From Caenibius sp. (GTDB lineage: Bacteria; Pseudomonadota; Alphaproteobacteria; Sphingomonadales; Sphingomonadaceae): a stretch of 41,823 bases of DNA. The notes beneath the pieces were generated by a model. It saw nothing but the letters and a program-made list of their open reading frames with translations. It was not told the origin of the DNA and did not search any database. The DNA lies in the NCBI GenBank assembly GCA_030830695.1, contig JAURML010000048.1, forward strand, positions 1 to 41,823, given 5' to 3'. Position 1 is the first letter of the stretch. Each line of letters starts with the position of its first letter. Below are positions 18,035 through 26,872 of this stretch, in pieces. The position numbers were made by a program, and so were the translations under genes.

Positions 18035-18112
18035 GGGAATTCCTCTGACTATTTCGTTGGCCCTTGGCGCAACGGGCTTGAGGCTGCAAGGGGAGGCTTT
18101 ACATAGAATGCC

Positions 18113-19156
18113 ATGTCCACCCCGCCCATCACCGAATTGAACACCCGTGCGCGGGAGATTTTCCGTCTGGTGGTGGAAGGCTATCTCAGCAGCGGGCAGC
18201 CGGTGGGATCTAAGGCGCTGGCGGGCGAGGGCGGGGTGAACCTGTCCCCCGCATCGATCCGTTCTGTTCTGCACGATCTGGAACAGCTGGGATTGCTGGC
18301 CGCGCCGCATACCAGCGCGGGGCGGATGCCGACCGATTCCGGCCTGCGGCTGTTCGTGGACGGGATGATGCAGGTGGCTGAACCGACGCGGGAAGAACGC
18401 GCCGCCATCGAACGCCGTCTGTCTGAACCAGGCCCGATCGAGCAGGCGCTGGAAGCGACCAGTGCGATCCTGTCCGATCTTTCAGCGGCGGCGGGCGTGG
18501 TCATGATCCCGCGTCGCGAACCGCGCCTGTCGCAGCTCAGCCTGGTGCTGCTGGGGCCGGGGCGGGCGCTGGCGGTTCTGGTCGGTGAAGATGGCCACGT
18601 CGAAAACCGTATTCTGCCGCTGCCATCGGGCCTGCCCCTGCCCGTGCTGGAACAGGCGGCCAATTACATCACCGCGCGGCTGGGCGGGCGCACTCTGGCG
18701 GAGGCATCGCGGGCCATGCGCGAAGAAATCGCTTCGGGTCGTTCGGCGCTGGACGAGGCGGGGCGCGATCTGGTCGAACGCGGGCTGGCGGTGTGGAGCG
18801 AGGATGCGGCCAGTCGCCGCGTGCTGATCGTGCGCGGGCAGGCAAACCTGCTGGACGAAGCGGCGCTGAGCGATATCGAACGGGTACGATCGCTGCTGGA
18901 CGATCTTGAAAACAAGCAATCCGTGGCCGAATTGCTGGAAACCGCCCGCGAGGCGGATTCGACCCGCGTGTTCATCGGTTCTGAGAACCGTTTGTTTGCG
19001 CTGTCCGGTTCGTCGGTCATTGCATCACCCTATCGCGACATGGATGGAAAAGTGGTGGGCGTGGTGGGGGTAATCGGCCCGACGCGGTTGAATTACGCGC
19101 GCGTCGTCCCCATGGTGGATTTCACGGCCCAGTCGCTGGGCAAGCTCATTGGATAG
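18113..19156 (+). CDS. hrcA: Heat-inducible transcription repressor HrcA
   Basis: Repressor that binds CIRCE inverted repeats upstream of chaperone operons and responds to heat via GroE. The N-terminal winged helix-turn-helix is [20 protein letters not shown] followed by [20 protein letters not shown] and [38 protein letters not shown]. The C-terminal HrcA domain ends with [20 protein letters not shown]. Length is 347 residues. The ATG at 18113 lacks a well-spaced ribosome site; GGGGAGG lies about 16 bases upstream. No CIRCE sequence is visible in the upstream gap or elsewhere near the chaperone genes here, so its targets are probably outside this window. It is followed by grpE after 18 bases; the stop is TAG. 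Confidence 0.95.
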   Translation: MSTPPITELNTRAREIFRLVVEGYLSSGQPVGSKALAGEGGVNLSPASIRSVLHDLEQLGLLAAPHTSAGRMPTDSGLRLFVDGMMQVAEPTREERAAIERRLSEPGPIEQALEATSAILSDLSAAAGVVMIPRREPRLSQLSLVLLGPGRALAVLVGEDGHVENRILPLPSGLPLPVLEQAANYITARLGGRTLAEASRAMREEIASGRSALDEAGRDLVERGLAVWSEDAASRRVLIVRGQANLLDEAALSDIERVRSLLDDLENKQSVAELLETAREADSTRVFIGSENRLFALSGSSVIASPYRDMDGKVVGVVGVIGPTRLNYARVVPMVDFTAQSLGKLIG

Positions 19157-19174
19157 CCAAGATACAGGACCGAA

Positions 19175-19747
19175 ATGACTGATCAAAAACCGGAGCCGCA
19201 GGACAAGGCGGTGGCCGAAGAACTGAAGGGCGTTCCCGAGGAATTTCTGGACCAGGGGGGCGAAGGCGAAAGCGCGCTGGCTGAACTCGACAAGCTGCAA
19301 GGCCAACTCGAAGCTGCGCAGCAGGACGTGCTTTATGCGCGCGCCGAAACGCAGAATGTGCGCCGCCGCCTGGAAAAGGACATCGCTGACGCGCGTGCCT
19401 ATGCCGCGACCGGCTTTGCGCGCGACATTTTGTCTGTTTCCGATAATCTTTCCCGCGCACTGGAGAGTATTCCTCAGGAATTGCGTGAAGATGAAAAGCT
19501 GAAGAATCTGGTTGCCGGGATCGAGGCGACCGCGCGCGAGATTGACAAGGTCTTTGCTGCGCATGGCATCAGCCGCATCGCCGCCATGGGCCTGCCGCTC
19601 GATCCCAACCAGCATCAGGCGATGATGGAAATTCCGGCGGCAGATGTGGAGCCGGGCACCGTGATTCAGGAAATGCAGGCAGGTTACATGTTCAAGGAAC
19701 GCCTGCTTCGCCCGGCGATGGTGGCGGTGGCGAAGAAGGCTGAGTGA
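19175..19747 (+). CDS. grpE: Nucleotide exchange factor GrpE
   Basis: Releases ADP from DnaK and so resets the Hsp70 cycle. The 190-residue protein has an acidic N-terminal tail, a long coiled-coil helix (ALAELDKLQGQLEAAQQDVL, YARAETQNVRRRLEKDIADA) and the C-terminal beta domain with MGLPLDPNQHQAMMEIPAAD and the GYMFKERLLRPAMVAVAKKA end. AGGA lies just upstream of the ATG. It is co-transcribed with hrcA. Its last 56 bases overlap, on the opposite strand, the end of the orphan gene 19692-20201. Confidence 0.95.
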   Translation: MTDQKPEPQDKAVAEELKGVPEEFLDQGGEGESALAELDKLQGQLEAAQQDVLYARAETQNVRRRLEKDIADARAYAATGFARDILSVSDNLSRALESIPQELREDEKLKNLVAGIEATAREIDKVFAAHGISRIAAMGLPLDPNQHQAMMEIPAADVEPGTVIQEMQAGYMFKERLLRPAMVAVAKKAE

Positions 19748-20201
19748 CGCGACCGAGTTGCGCGATGTCGCTCACAATTTTACGGGCATCACTCACGATT
19801 TGTGTCAACGCTTCGACAGTGAGGAGCCGCCCTTCGGGATAGGATTGGCTTGCGTTCTGTGAATTGATGAAGTTTGCCGTCGCGACGCCGTCGACGCGAC
19901 AAACCCTCATTTGGCTGTGCACGATATCTGCGCGAACTGGTAACAGGTCGCAAATCTGATCGGCCAGGCGATCCCTCTTCGAGTGATTTGCTTTTGCCAT
20001 CTGGGGGATTCCATCGATCTCGCGGAACTTCTCCACCTTGGCACCCAAATGTGATCCGTTGGGTTTCTGCCCGGCTGCCTTCAGCAATTGGGCGATTGCC
20101 TGTTCTAGTTCCGAGAAAGCGTCCAGCACCTGACTTCGTAAATCTACAAGTTCGGCACGGGCTGTCTGGTCAAATTGGCTAGGGGAGTTGTCCATGGCCA
20201 T
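19692..20201 (-). CDS. Hypothetical protein, lower-GC orphan overlapping grpE 3' end
   Basis: I do not recognise this 169-residue protein. It looks real: helical, with heptad-like leucines (ELVDLRSQVLDAFSELEQAI, AQLLKAAGQKPNGSHLGAKV), then KRDRLADQICDLLPVRADIV, a beta-like HSQMRVCRVDGVATANF and a final helix LTVEALTQIVSDARKIVSDI. No signal peptide or membrane segment is seen. A hand count over 19801-20040 gives about 55% GC, against about 67% in a sampled stretch of hrcA, suggesting recent acquisition. The C-terminal tail (proline-serine rich) is encoded opposite the grpE 3' end. Alternative starts are 20201 and 20195. With its neighbours on this strand it separates grpE from dnaK. Confidence 0.6.
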   Translation of the reverse strand: MAMDNSPSQFDQTARAELVDLRSQVLDAFSELEQAIAQLLKAAGQKPNGSHLGAKVEKFREIDGIPQMAKANHSKRDRLADQICDLLPVRADIVHSQMRVCRVDGVATANFINSQNASQSYPEGRLLTVEALTQIVSDARKIVSDIAQLGRVTQPSSPPPPSPGEAGVP

Positions 20202-20229
20202 CGCATATCATGCCACTGATAACAGACGG

Positions 20230-20685
20230 TTAATCGGTAAAACGCACCACCCCCGCATACACCTCCGGCCCCGAAACCCCCGCCACTTTCACCCCGTTCC
20301 GCAGCAGGAATGCGTGGCGCACGATTTCGGCCTGCTGTTCCAGCCCGTATCGCTCCAGCGGCTAGCCGGGTTTCAGGCTGTAGTCGTAACGCCGGGAAGC
20401 CAGTCCGCGCAGCATGACATAGAGTGCGCCGTGCCGCTGCGCCTGCCAGACATGCGTCATCTCATGCAGGAAATGACCCTGGCGGTGCAGTGAGGCGCCG
20501 CCGAAATCGTCGCAGTAAAACCCGTCGCGCGGGTGGAAATGAATATGCCCGCCCGGCGCCATCATCCTGTTATGCGGCTGAAACGGAAACCATTTCCGGC
20601 GGCGAATGGTAACCCGGCCATAATCGACCGCATCGCCGAACACGGATCGGGCCAGCGCCACCTCGCCTGCGGTCAGGGGGCGCGT
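20230..20685 (-). pseudogene. Vgr-like HExxH zinc-metallopeptidase-fold protein, decayed
   Basis: Resembles the small vgr-related or DUF4157-like proteins of sphingomonads. The readable protein is RPLTAGEVALARSVFGDAVD, then GRVTIRRRKWFPFQPHN, GGHIHFHPRDGFYCDDFGG, the zinc motif HEMTHVWQAQ, and RRYDYSLKPG. A TAG at 20362-20364 then interrupts it, and the same frame goes on as PLERYGLEQQAEIVRHAFLL to a TAA at 20230-20232, again matching the family. The expected initiator position (just before RPLTAGE) is ACG at 20685-20683; the first usable start, GTG at 20661, lies inside the conserved N-terminus. Two independent lesions make a pseudogene the best reading. It follows the copper chaperone gene on the same strand. 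Confidence 0.65.
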
Positions 20686-20717
20686 GCCCCCTGCCGGGCA
20701 GGATGGCGCAGCCGAAG

Positions 20718-21194
20718 TCAGTCAGCCCCTCCGGGCGCTTCGATCTTGGCGTCGAACTGATACTGATCGCCGCCGACGAAAGTCAGCGCCACCGGGGTGG
20801 TGCCGCCCGCCTGAAGGCCCGAATCAAGTTCGTTGATCATCACATGCTTGCCGCCCGGCTTCAGGCTGACCGGCTCACCTGCGGTCACGTTGATGCCGCC
20901 GATCGGGGCCATGCCGGTGACGCCGCCCTGTTCCATGGTGTCGTGCATCTTTGCGCCTTTGCCGCCCTGAACCTGGACCTTGCGGAGCATCAGATATTCG
21001 CTGCCGTTGTTTACAATGTCGAAATAGAGCGCGGCGGGATTCCCTTTGACCGCAGGCAGCACGATGCGCCCGTTAGTGACCGTGACATTGGCCATGCCTT
21101 CCGGCAGCGCTTCTTCAGCGGGCTGTTCGCCGCAAGCGGTCAGTCCGACCGTGCACAGACCCAGCGCGATGGATGCGAAGATAGTCGTTTTCAT
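20718..21194 (-). CDS. PCu(A)C-type periplasmic copper chaperone, lipoprotein
   Basis: Periplasmic copper(I) chaperone of the DUF461/PCu(A)C family, which helps deliver copper to cytochrome oxidase. The N-terminus [20 protein letters not shown] ends in a lipobox LTAC with C21, so it is probably membrane-anchored. The copper motif H-M-x-M...HxM is present as [14 protein letters not shown] and [14 protein letters not shown]. Preceding strands include [20 protein letters not shown]. Length is 158 residues. A strong GGGGAGAGGA ribosome site precedes the ATG at 21194. It is divergent from dnaK; its upstream region contains the dnaK heat-shock promoter on the other strand. Confidence 0.88.
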   Translation of the reverse strand: MKTTIFASIALGLCTVGLTACGEQPAEEALPEGMANVTVTNGRIVLPAVKGNPAALYFDIVNNGSEYLMLRKVQVQGGKGAKMHDTMEQGGVTGMAPIGGINVTAGEPVSLKPGGKHVMINELDSGLQAGGTTPVALTFVGGDQYQFDAKIEAPGGAD

Positions 21195-21243
21195 CTTATT
21201 CCTCTCCCCTGCTTCCCGGCGCGAAAACTACTCCACACTATCC

Positions 21244-21271
21244 CTTGTGCCAAGGCGAAGCGCACCTATAT
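21244..21271 (+). promoter_or_regulatory. RpoH (sigma-32) promoter of dnaK
   Basis: CTTG at 21244-21247 and CCTATAT at 21265-21271 are separated by exactly 17 bases, which matches the alphaproteobacterial RpoH consensus (CTTG, 17-18 bases, CYTATNT). It lies about 90 bases upstream of the dnaK ATG at 21359, with no other gene between. Transcription would begin about seven bases past the -10, leaving a leader of roughly 80 bases. No HrcA/CIRCE repeat is seen nearby, so this promoter is the likely heat control of dnaKJ. Confidence 0.7.
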
Positions 21272-21358
21272 CCCCAACGAAACGAGCCGCCGATGCGACT
21301 TGCCCTGTGGGGGAGCCGAACCGCGCGGTGTCAACACTTGAGACAGGATAGGGGAATA

Positions 21359-23272
21359 ATGGCCAAAGTTATCGGTATCGACCTCGGCACGACCAACAGC
21401 TGCGTTGCAGTGATGGACGGAGGAAAGCCCAAGGTTATCGAAAATGCGGAAGGTGCGCGCACGACGCCGTCAATCGTCGCCTTCACCAAGGACGGCGAAC
21501 GGCTGATCGGCCAGCCGGCCAAGCGCCAGGCGGTGACGAACCCGGACAACACGATTTTCGCGGTGAAGCGCCTTATCGGCCGCCGCTTTGACGACCCCAT
21601 GACCAAGAAGGACATGGAACTGGTCCCCTATGACATCGTCAAGGGCAAGAATGGCGACGCCTGGGTTAAGGCCGGTGGCGAGGATTACAGCCCGTCGCAG
21701 GTTTCAGCCTTCATTCTTCAGAAGATGAAGGAAACCGCCGAGAGCTATCTTGGCGAAACGGTGACGCAGGCCGTGATCACGGTGCCCGCCTATTTCAATG
21801 ATGCCCAGCGTCAGGCGACCAAGGACGCGGGGCAGATCGCGGGTCTTGAAGTGCTGCGCATCATCAACGAACCGACAGCGGCCGCGCTCGCCTATGGTCT
21901 CGACAAGGACGATGGCAAGACCATCGCGGTCTATGACCTTGGCGGCGGCACCTTCGACATTTCCATCCTCGAAATCGGCGATGGCGTGTTCGAAGTGAAG
22001 AGCACCAATGGCGATACCTTCCTGGGCGGCGAGGATTTCGACTCTGCGCTGGTCGAGTTCCTGGCTGACAAGTTCAAGTCCAAGGAAAACATGGGCCTGC
22101 GCACGGACAAGCTGGCGCTGCAGCGGCTCAAGGAAGCTTCCGAAAAGGCCAAGATCGAGCTGTCTTCGGCGCAGAGCACGGAAATCAACCTGCCCTTTAT
22201 CACCGCGCGCATGGAAGGCGGTTCGACGACGCCGCTGCATCTGGTGGAAACCATCACTCGTGCCGACCTTGAAAAGCTGGTCGAAAAGCTGATCCAGCGC
22301 ACGCTTGATCCGTGCAAGAAGGCGCTGGCCGATGCCGGTGTTTCGGCGAGCGATATTGACGAGGTCGTGCTGGTCGGCGGGATGACCCGTATGCCCAAGG
22401 TGCGCGAAGTGGTGAAGGGCTTCTTCGGCAAGGAACCGCACACGGGCGTCAACCCGGACGAGGTCGTGGCCATGGGCGCCGCGATCCAGGCCGGCGTGCT
22501 GCAGGGCGACGTCAAGGATGTGCTGCTGCTCGACGTGACCCCGCTTTCGCTGGGCATCGAAACGCTGGGCGGCATCATGACCAGGATGATTGACCGGAAC
22601 ACCACGATCCCCACCAAGAAGAGCCAGGTCTACTCAACTGCCGAGGACAATCAGCAGGCGGTAACGATCCGGGTGTTCCAGGGTGAGCGAGAAATGGCCG
22701 GGGACAATAAGCTGCTCGGCCAGTTCGATCTGGTCGGCATCCCGCCTGCGCGGCGCGGTGTACCTCAGATCGAGGTGACCTTCGACATTGACGCCAACGG
22801 CATTGTTCATGTCACGGCGAAGGACAAGGGCACCGGCAAGGAACAGCAGATCAAGATCCAGGCGTCTGGCGGGCTTTCGGATGGAGACATCGACCAGATG
22901 GTCCAGGATGCCGAAAAGTTTGCGGAAGAAGACAAGAAACGGCGCGAAGCGGCGGAAGCCAGGAACAACGCCGAAAGTCTGGTCCATGCCACCGAACGCC
23001 AGCTTGAAGAAAATGGCGACAAGGTGGAAGCCTCGCTCAAGTCCGAAATTGAAGCGGCCATTGCCGACGCCAAGACCGCGATCGAGAGCGGCGAGGTCGA
23101 AGCGATGAACGCCAAGAGCCAGGCGCTGACCGAACTGGCCATGAAAATGGGCCAGGCCATTTACGAGAAGGAGCAGGCGGCTGCGGCATCGCCGGATGCC
23201 AATGCACCTGCTCAGGATGACGACGTGGTCGATGCCGAATTCTCGGAAGTGGACGAAGAGAACAAAGGCTGA
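21359..23272 (+). CDS. dnaK: Molecular chaperone DnaK (Hsp70)
   Basis: ATP-driven folding chaperone. The 637-residue protein starts [20 protein letters not shown] and shows the actin-like ATPase motifs, including [57 protein letters not shown] and [17 protein letters not shown]. The substrate-binding domain has [20 protein letters not shown] and the C-terminal helical lid, then the acidic [18 protein letters not shown] tail. AGGGGA sits just upstream of the ATG at 21359; an upstream ATG in frame would add non-homologous residues. A good RpoH promoter lies at 21244-21271. It is followed by dnaJ. Confidence 0.98.
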   Translation: MAKVIGIDLGTTNSCVAVMDGGKPKVIENAEGARTTPSIVAFTKDGERLIGQPAKRQAVTNPDNTIFAVKRLIGRRFDDPMTKKDMELVPYDIVKGKNGDAWVKAGGEDYSPSQVSAFILQKMKETAESYLGETVTQAVITVPAYFNDAQRQATKDAGQIAGLEVLRIINEPTAAALAYGLDKDDGKTIAVYDLGGGTFDISILEIGDGVFEVKSTNGDTFLGGEDFDSALVEFLADKFKSKENMGLRTDKLALQRLKEASEKAKIELSSAQSTEINLPFITARMEGGSTTPLHLVETITRADLEKLVEKLIQRTLDPCKKALADAGVSASDIDEVVLVGGMTRMPKVREVVKGFFGKEPHTGVNPDEVVAMGAAIQAGVLQGDVKDVLLLDVTPLSLGIETLGGIMTRMIDRNTTIPTKKSQVYSTAEDNQQAVTIRVFQGEREMAGDNKLLGQFDLVGIPPARRGVPQIEVTFDIDANGIVHVTAKDKGTGKEQQIKIQASGGLSDGDIDQMVQDAEKFAEEDKKRREAAEARNNAESLVHATERQLEENGDKVEASLKSEIEAAIADAKTAIESGEVEAMNAKSQALTELAMKMGQAIYEKEQAAAASPDANAPAQDDDVVDAEFSEVDEENKG

Positions 23273-23291
23273 TCGCCTGATGAATAGCCAG

Positions 23292-23324
23292 ACCGCCACC
23301 TGCGCCCTGCGCGCGGGTGGCGGT
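23292..23324 (+). terminator. dnaK-dnaJ intergenic hairpin
   Basis: ACCGCCACC (23292-23300) and GGTGGCGGT (23316-23324) form a perfect 9-base stem around a GC-rich 15-base loop. It sits in the 70-base gap between the dnaK stop and the dnaJ start. There is no T-tract, so it may be a partial terminator or an mRNA-stabilising or processing element that lowers dnaJ expression relative to dnaK. Confidence 0.5.
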
Positions 23325-23342
23325 TGAGTTAGAGGCGGGGCA

Positions 23343-24473
23343 ATGGCGAGCGAGATCGATTATTACGAATTGCTGGAGGTGGAGCGGACGGCGGACGACA
23401 AGACGCTGAAATCCGCGTACCGCAGGCTTGCCATGCGCTTCCATCCGGACAAGAATCCTGGCTGCGCGGAATCCGAAGCCAGGTTCAAGGCGATCAGCGA
23501 GGCATATGATTGTCTCAAGGATCCCCAGAAACGCGCAGCCTACGATCAGTATGGCCACGCCGCCTTCCAGCAGGGCATGGGCGGTGGCCCGCGCGGCGGC
23601 CATGCCGATTTCGGCGACATTGGCGACATTTTCGAAACGATATTCGGCAGCGCTTTCGGCGGCGGTGGCGGCAGACGCCAACCGCGCCGGGGCGCGGATC
23701 TGCGTTACGACATGGAAATCAGCCTGGACGAGGCGTTCCATGGCAAGGACACGCAGATCGAGGTCGAGGTTGCGGTTCAGTGCGAACCATGCGGCGGGTC
23801 CGGTTCGCAGCCGGGCACCGGTCGGCGCGCCTGCGGCACCTGCCACGGCCACGGCAAGGTGCGTTCGCAGCAAGGGTTCTTCATGGTCGAACGGCCATGC
23901 CTGCAATGTCATGGCCATGGCGAAGTGATTGAGCAGCCATGCCGCGAATGCCGGGGCGAAGGCCGGGTCGATGCGATGCAGAAGCTGGAGGTCTCGATCC
24001 CACCCGGCGTCGACAATGGCACGCGCATCCGCCTGTCCGGAAAGGGTGAGGCTGGACCGGCAGGTGCGCCATCGGGCGACCTTTACATCTTCCTGCATAT
24101 CCGGCCGCATCCGGTGTTCCAGCGTGAAGGAACGGTGCTGGCCGCGCGGGTGCCGATCAGCTTTACCCTGGCGGCATTGGGCGGTTCCATTGAAATTCCC
24201 GGTCTCGACGGGGAGATGATCTCGGTCGATGTCCCGGCGGGTATCCAGTCGGGCCGACAATTGCGCAAACGCGGTGCGGGCATGCCAGTGCTGCAGGGCA
24301 AGGGACGCGGCGAACTGGTGGTTGAAATCCAGGTCGAAACGCCGACCCGGTTGAGCGCCCGGCAGAAGGAACTGCTGCGCGAATTCCAGGAAACCGAAAC
24401 CGGTGATGAATGCCCTGAATCGAGTGGATTTTTCGACCGGTTGAAGAATGTCTGGAGCGATCTGACCGAATGA
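23343..24473 (+). CDS. dnaJ: Chaperone DnaJ (Hsp40)
   Basis: Stimulates DnaK ATPase and delivers substrates. The 376-residue type I J-protein has the J domain (DYYELLEVERTADDKTLKSA, HPD at residues 34-36), a glycine-rich linker (GGGPRGGHADFGDIGDIFET), and a zinc domain with four repeats: CEPCGGSG, CGTCHGHG, CLQCHGHG and CRECRGEG. The C-terminal substrate domains include VSIPPGVDNGTRIRLSGKGE. The ATG at 23343 follows GAGGCGGGG. Second gene of the dnaK-dnaJ unit; it converges on the patatin-like gene, with a hairpin between the two. Confidence 0.97.
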   Translation: MASEIDYYELLEVERTADDKTLKSAYRRLAMRFHPDKNPGCAESEARFKAISEAYDCLKDPQKRAAYDQYGHAAFQQGMGGGPRGGHADFGDIGDIFETIFGSAFGGGGGRRQPRRGADLRYDMEISLDEAFHGKDTQIEVEVAVQCEPCGGSGSQPGTGRRACGTCHGHGKVRSQQGFFMVERPCLQCHGHGEVIEQPCRECRGEGRVDAMQKLEVSIPPGVDNGTRIRLSGKGEAGPAGAPSGDLYIFLHIRPHPVFQREGTVLAARVPISFTLAALGGSIEIPGLDGEMISVDVPAGIQSGRQLRKRGAGMPVLQGKGRGELVVEIQVETPTRLSARQKELLREFQETETGDECPESSGFFDRLKNVWSDLTE

Positions 24474-24490
24474 GCCCGCGGGGTGCGGGC
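24474..24490. terminator. Hairpin between convergent dnaJ and patatin-like gene
   Basis: GCCCGC (24474-24479) and GCGGGC (24485-24490) form a perfect 6-base stem with a 5-base GGGGT loop, exactly in the gap between the stop codons of two convergent genes. It can serve both directions. No T-tract is seen, so it is a candidate only. Confidence 0.45.
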
Positions 24491-24491
24491 C

Positions 24492-26801
24492 TCACATCGC
24501 CAGGATTTCAGCACGAATGCCGGGCACCAGCTCGCGATCTGCGCGCAACCTGCCTGCTTCCTCATCCATGATTGCCAGAAACAGCTCCTTGCGGATGGCA
24601 AGGATCTCCGCATCGCCAAGCTGCTGGTCGAGCGTTGACAGCACCAGATTCAGCATCCGCTCCGCCCCGTGAAGCCGTCCCCACAGATAATCATTTTCGC
24701 GATAGGCGCGGCTGAAGAATGCGCCGAAATTATAGAACTCGATCCCGCGCAGCGTGGAAGCGGTGCCCCCTTCACGGATCGAACGCGCATCGTCCGGCGA
24801 AATCCGGTCAACCTTGACAGGATCGAATTCGGTCAGACCTTCGTTGCGGACCAGCGGAAGCGTGGTGACATCGTAAAAGGGGAAACCGAGATAGGCGAGC
24901 AGCATGCGTCGCCGGAATGGGCGGGGCAGCTTGTCCAACCCCTCTGCCAGCATCTCCTCCACCTCATCATCGACGGTGCGCAGGTCGCGCCGCTCGGCCA
25001 TGGCGTTAAGCACAGCACCGGGATTATCGAATATCCGTTCGGCCAGTTCCTCGAAATCGGGGCCGAGGCTGGCCGTGCGTTCCCGCTCGATATAACGGGA
25101 CAGCGCATTGAAGACGAGCGCCCGAGCCGCCTCGCGATCCTGCCGCTCACTTGCATCGACAAAGACCGGATCGCGCGCCAGTCGCTGCGACAGCAGCCGC
25201 AAACGCCGGATGCGAAAGGCGATGTCGTGATTGCGAAAGAACATGATCGCTTCGGGGCTCGCGCCAATGCCTTTGCGTTCGTCTGAGAGACTGGCCAACC
25301 CGCGTGCCGTCAGTTCCGCGCGCAGCTGGTCGGCAATCGAAATGTGATCGGGCAGCAGCAGATGCGGGACCGCCGCGTGAACGGTCCGCGCGAGCCGGTC
25401 AATGATCCCGTTGAACTTGGCTTGGGCGTAACCATGGAAGGCATAGCCGGCCTGTTCGGCCGCAGCCTGCTGCGCCTTGGCCCGCCAGCTGTTGAGGCGG
25501 CGGGGGGTGAGTTTACCCATGAACAGCGTCCGCCCGAACAATCGTTCAACCGTGCGTTCCACATCGGGTTGCAAGGCGGCAAGGATGCGCTGGGTGCGTT
25601 CCGCCACGCGCGATTGCGCGCCGAGTGCTTCGAGATTGTCGCGGATCGGCTGTTCGCGCGGGATAGTCGAGAGTGAACCTAGGATCGCGGAAAAGAAGCC
25701 CACCGGGCGGGTCCGGTCACCGCCGCTGCCGCGATCGGGGCGGGGATCGATATAGACGAAGCGGCGGTCAACCTCGCGCTGCACGGGCCGCTGGTTGAGC
25801 GCTGCTGCGGCCTCTGCAAACGGCGCATTGACCAGCACCGAACCGTCAATCAGCGAGACGTGATCGACGTCGCCCTGGCGCACATGTGCGGGCATGATCC
25901 GTTCGAGGAATGCATCCCGGCCTGTCCATTCCTGACGGCCTTCGCGGGCCAGTTCTTCGATCTCGGCGATCTGCAATGGCGGGAAGGCACCTGGGAAGCT
26001 CGCGGTGGCGCGCGCCGCGAACACCAGTTCGAGCGGATCGGCAAGGCCTTGTCCGCCTGTCTCCGGAGTGCGCGAATGAAAGCCGACCGGCATGCGGCGC
26101 TCACTCTCTTCAATCATCGGCGGACTATGAAGGCGAAGCATTTCGCGATAGCCGCGAAAATCGGTCGCGGTCACAAACAGGTCGAGCGGATGGCGCGGCG
26201 GCAACAGCGGTTCGCCCGCCGGAACGGAACGCATCGCTTCCAGTGCCGCGCACAGCAGGCGCGAAAAGCCGATGCCTGAAAAGGGCGGCGCGAACCAGCG
26301 GCTGCGAATGAAGCGCGACAGCTTGGCCCGCACTTCGGCACGGGTTTCGAGTGCGACGCTTTCGGACACGGCGTTACCCGGCCGGGTTAGCACGAAATGC
26401 ACCAACGGGGCGGCCCAGAATTTGGCGAAGCGCGACCATGGTCTTGCGTCGGGATCAAGCAACCGGTCAACATCGGCCGCGGAAAGCCAAAGGTCGGTCA
26501 GCGGTTCGAGAGAACGGCCCGAATGTATTGCTTCGGCCAGGAACACGGCATTGATCCCGCCCGCGCTCGCCCCGCTCAAGATGTCGGGCAGGATGCGCAG
26601 GCGCAGGCCACGTTCCCGCTCAAGCCTTTCGAGCAGGCGGCAATAGACAGCCTCGCTGCCATCAATGCAGTGTTGGCCGGAATGAAAGGAGCGGCTGGCG
26701 CGGGCGAGCTTCCACAGTTCCTTGGTCACGCCATGCATGTACACGGCAAGGCTGACCCCTCCGTAACAGACCAGCGCGATGCGAAGCTCTTTGTGCTGCA
26801 T
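24492..26801 (-). CDS. Patatin-like phospholipase-fold protein with DUF3376-type C-terminus
   Basis: Large (769 residues) patatin-like protein. The oxyanion loop is ALVCYGGVSLAVYMHGVTKE, the nucleophile motif is G77-A-S79-A-G81 in LPDILSGASAGGINAVF, and the second catalytic residue is in VSLIDGSVLVNAPFAEAA (DGS). The remainder, about residues 370-769, is helical and arginine-rich (LFGRTLFMGKLTPRRLNSWR, DEVEEMLAEGLDKLPRPFRR) and resembles the long C-terminal region of actinobacterial and alphaproteobacterial patatin-like proteins (DUF3376). No signal peptide is visible. It probably hydrolyses acyl esters of lipids, but the substrate is unknown. The start is the ATG at 26801, 71 bases from the divergent radA start. 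Confidence 0.85.
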   Translation of the reverse strand: MQHKELRIALVCYGGVSLAVYMHGVTKELWKLARASRSFHSGQHCIDGSEAVYCRLLERLERERGLRLRILPDILSGASAGGINAVFLAEAIHSGRSLEPLTDLWLSAADVDRLLDPDARPWSRFAKFWAAPLVHFVLTRPGNAVSESVALETRAEVRAKLSRFIRSRWFAPPFSGIGFSRLLCAALEAMRSVPAGEPLLPPRHPLDLFVTATDFRGYREMLRLHSPPMIEESERRMPVGFHSRTPETGGQGLADPLELVFAARATASFPGAFPPLQIAEIEELAREGRQEWTGRDAFLERIMPAHVRQGDVDHVSLIDGSVLVNAPFAEAAAALNQRPVQREVDRRFVYIDPRPDRGSGGDRTRPVGFFSAILGSLSTIPREQPIRDNLEALGAQSRVAERTQRILAALQPDVERTVERLFGRTLFMGKLTPRRLNSWRAKAQQAAAEQAGYAFHGYAQAKFNGIIDRLARTVHAAVPHLLLPDHISIADQLRAELTARGLASLSDERKGIGASPEAIMFFRNHDIAFRIRRLRLLSQRLARDPVFVDASERQDREAARALVFNALSRYIERERTASLGPDFEELAERIFDNPGAVLNAMAERRDLRTVDDEVEEMLAEGLDKLPRPFRRRMLLAYLGFPFYDVTTLPLVRNEGLTEFDPVKVDRISPDDARSIREGGTASTLRGIEFYNFGAFFSRAYRENDYLWGRLHGAERMLNLVLSTLDQQLGDAEILAIRKELFLAIMDEEAGRLRADRELVPGIRAEILAM

Positions 26802-26872
26802 GATGCAACTGTGGCCCGTGTCTGTCGGAAAGGCAATTGCGTTCCACTTCTGTTCCGGTTATCTCCACGATC

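Noticed and set aside
18035-18112. RpoH promoter or CIRCE at hrcA
   Set aside because: CTTG at 18077 with a CTTTACAT box is a poor match and would leave almost no leader; no CIRCE repeat is present.
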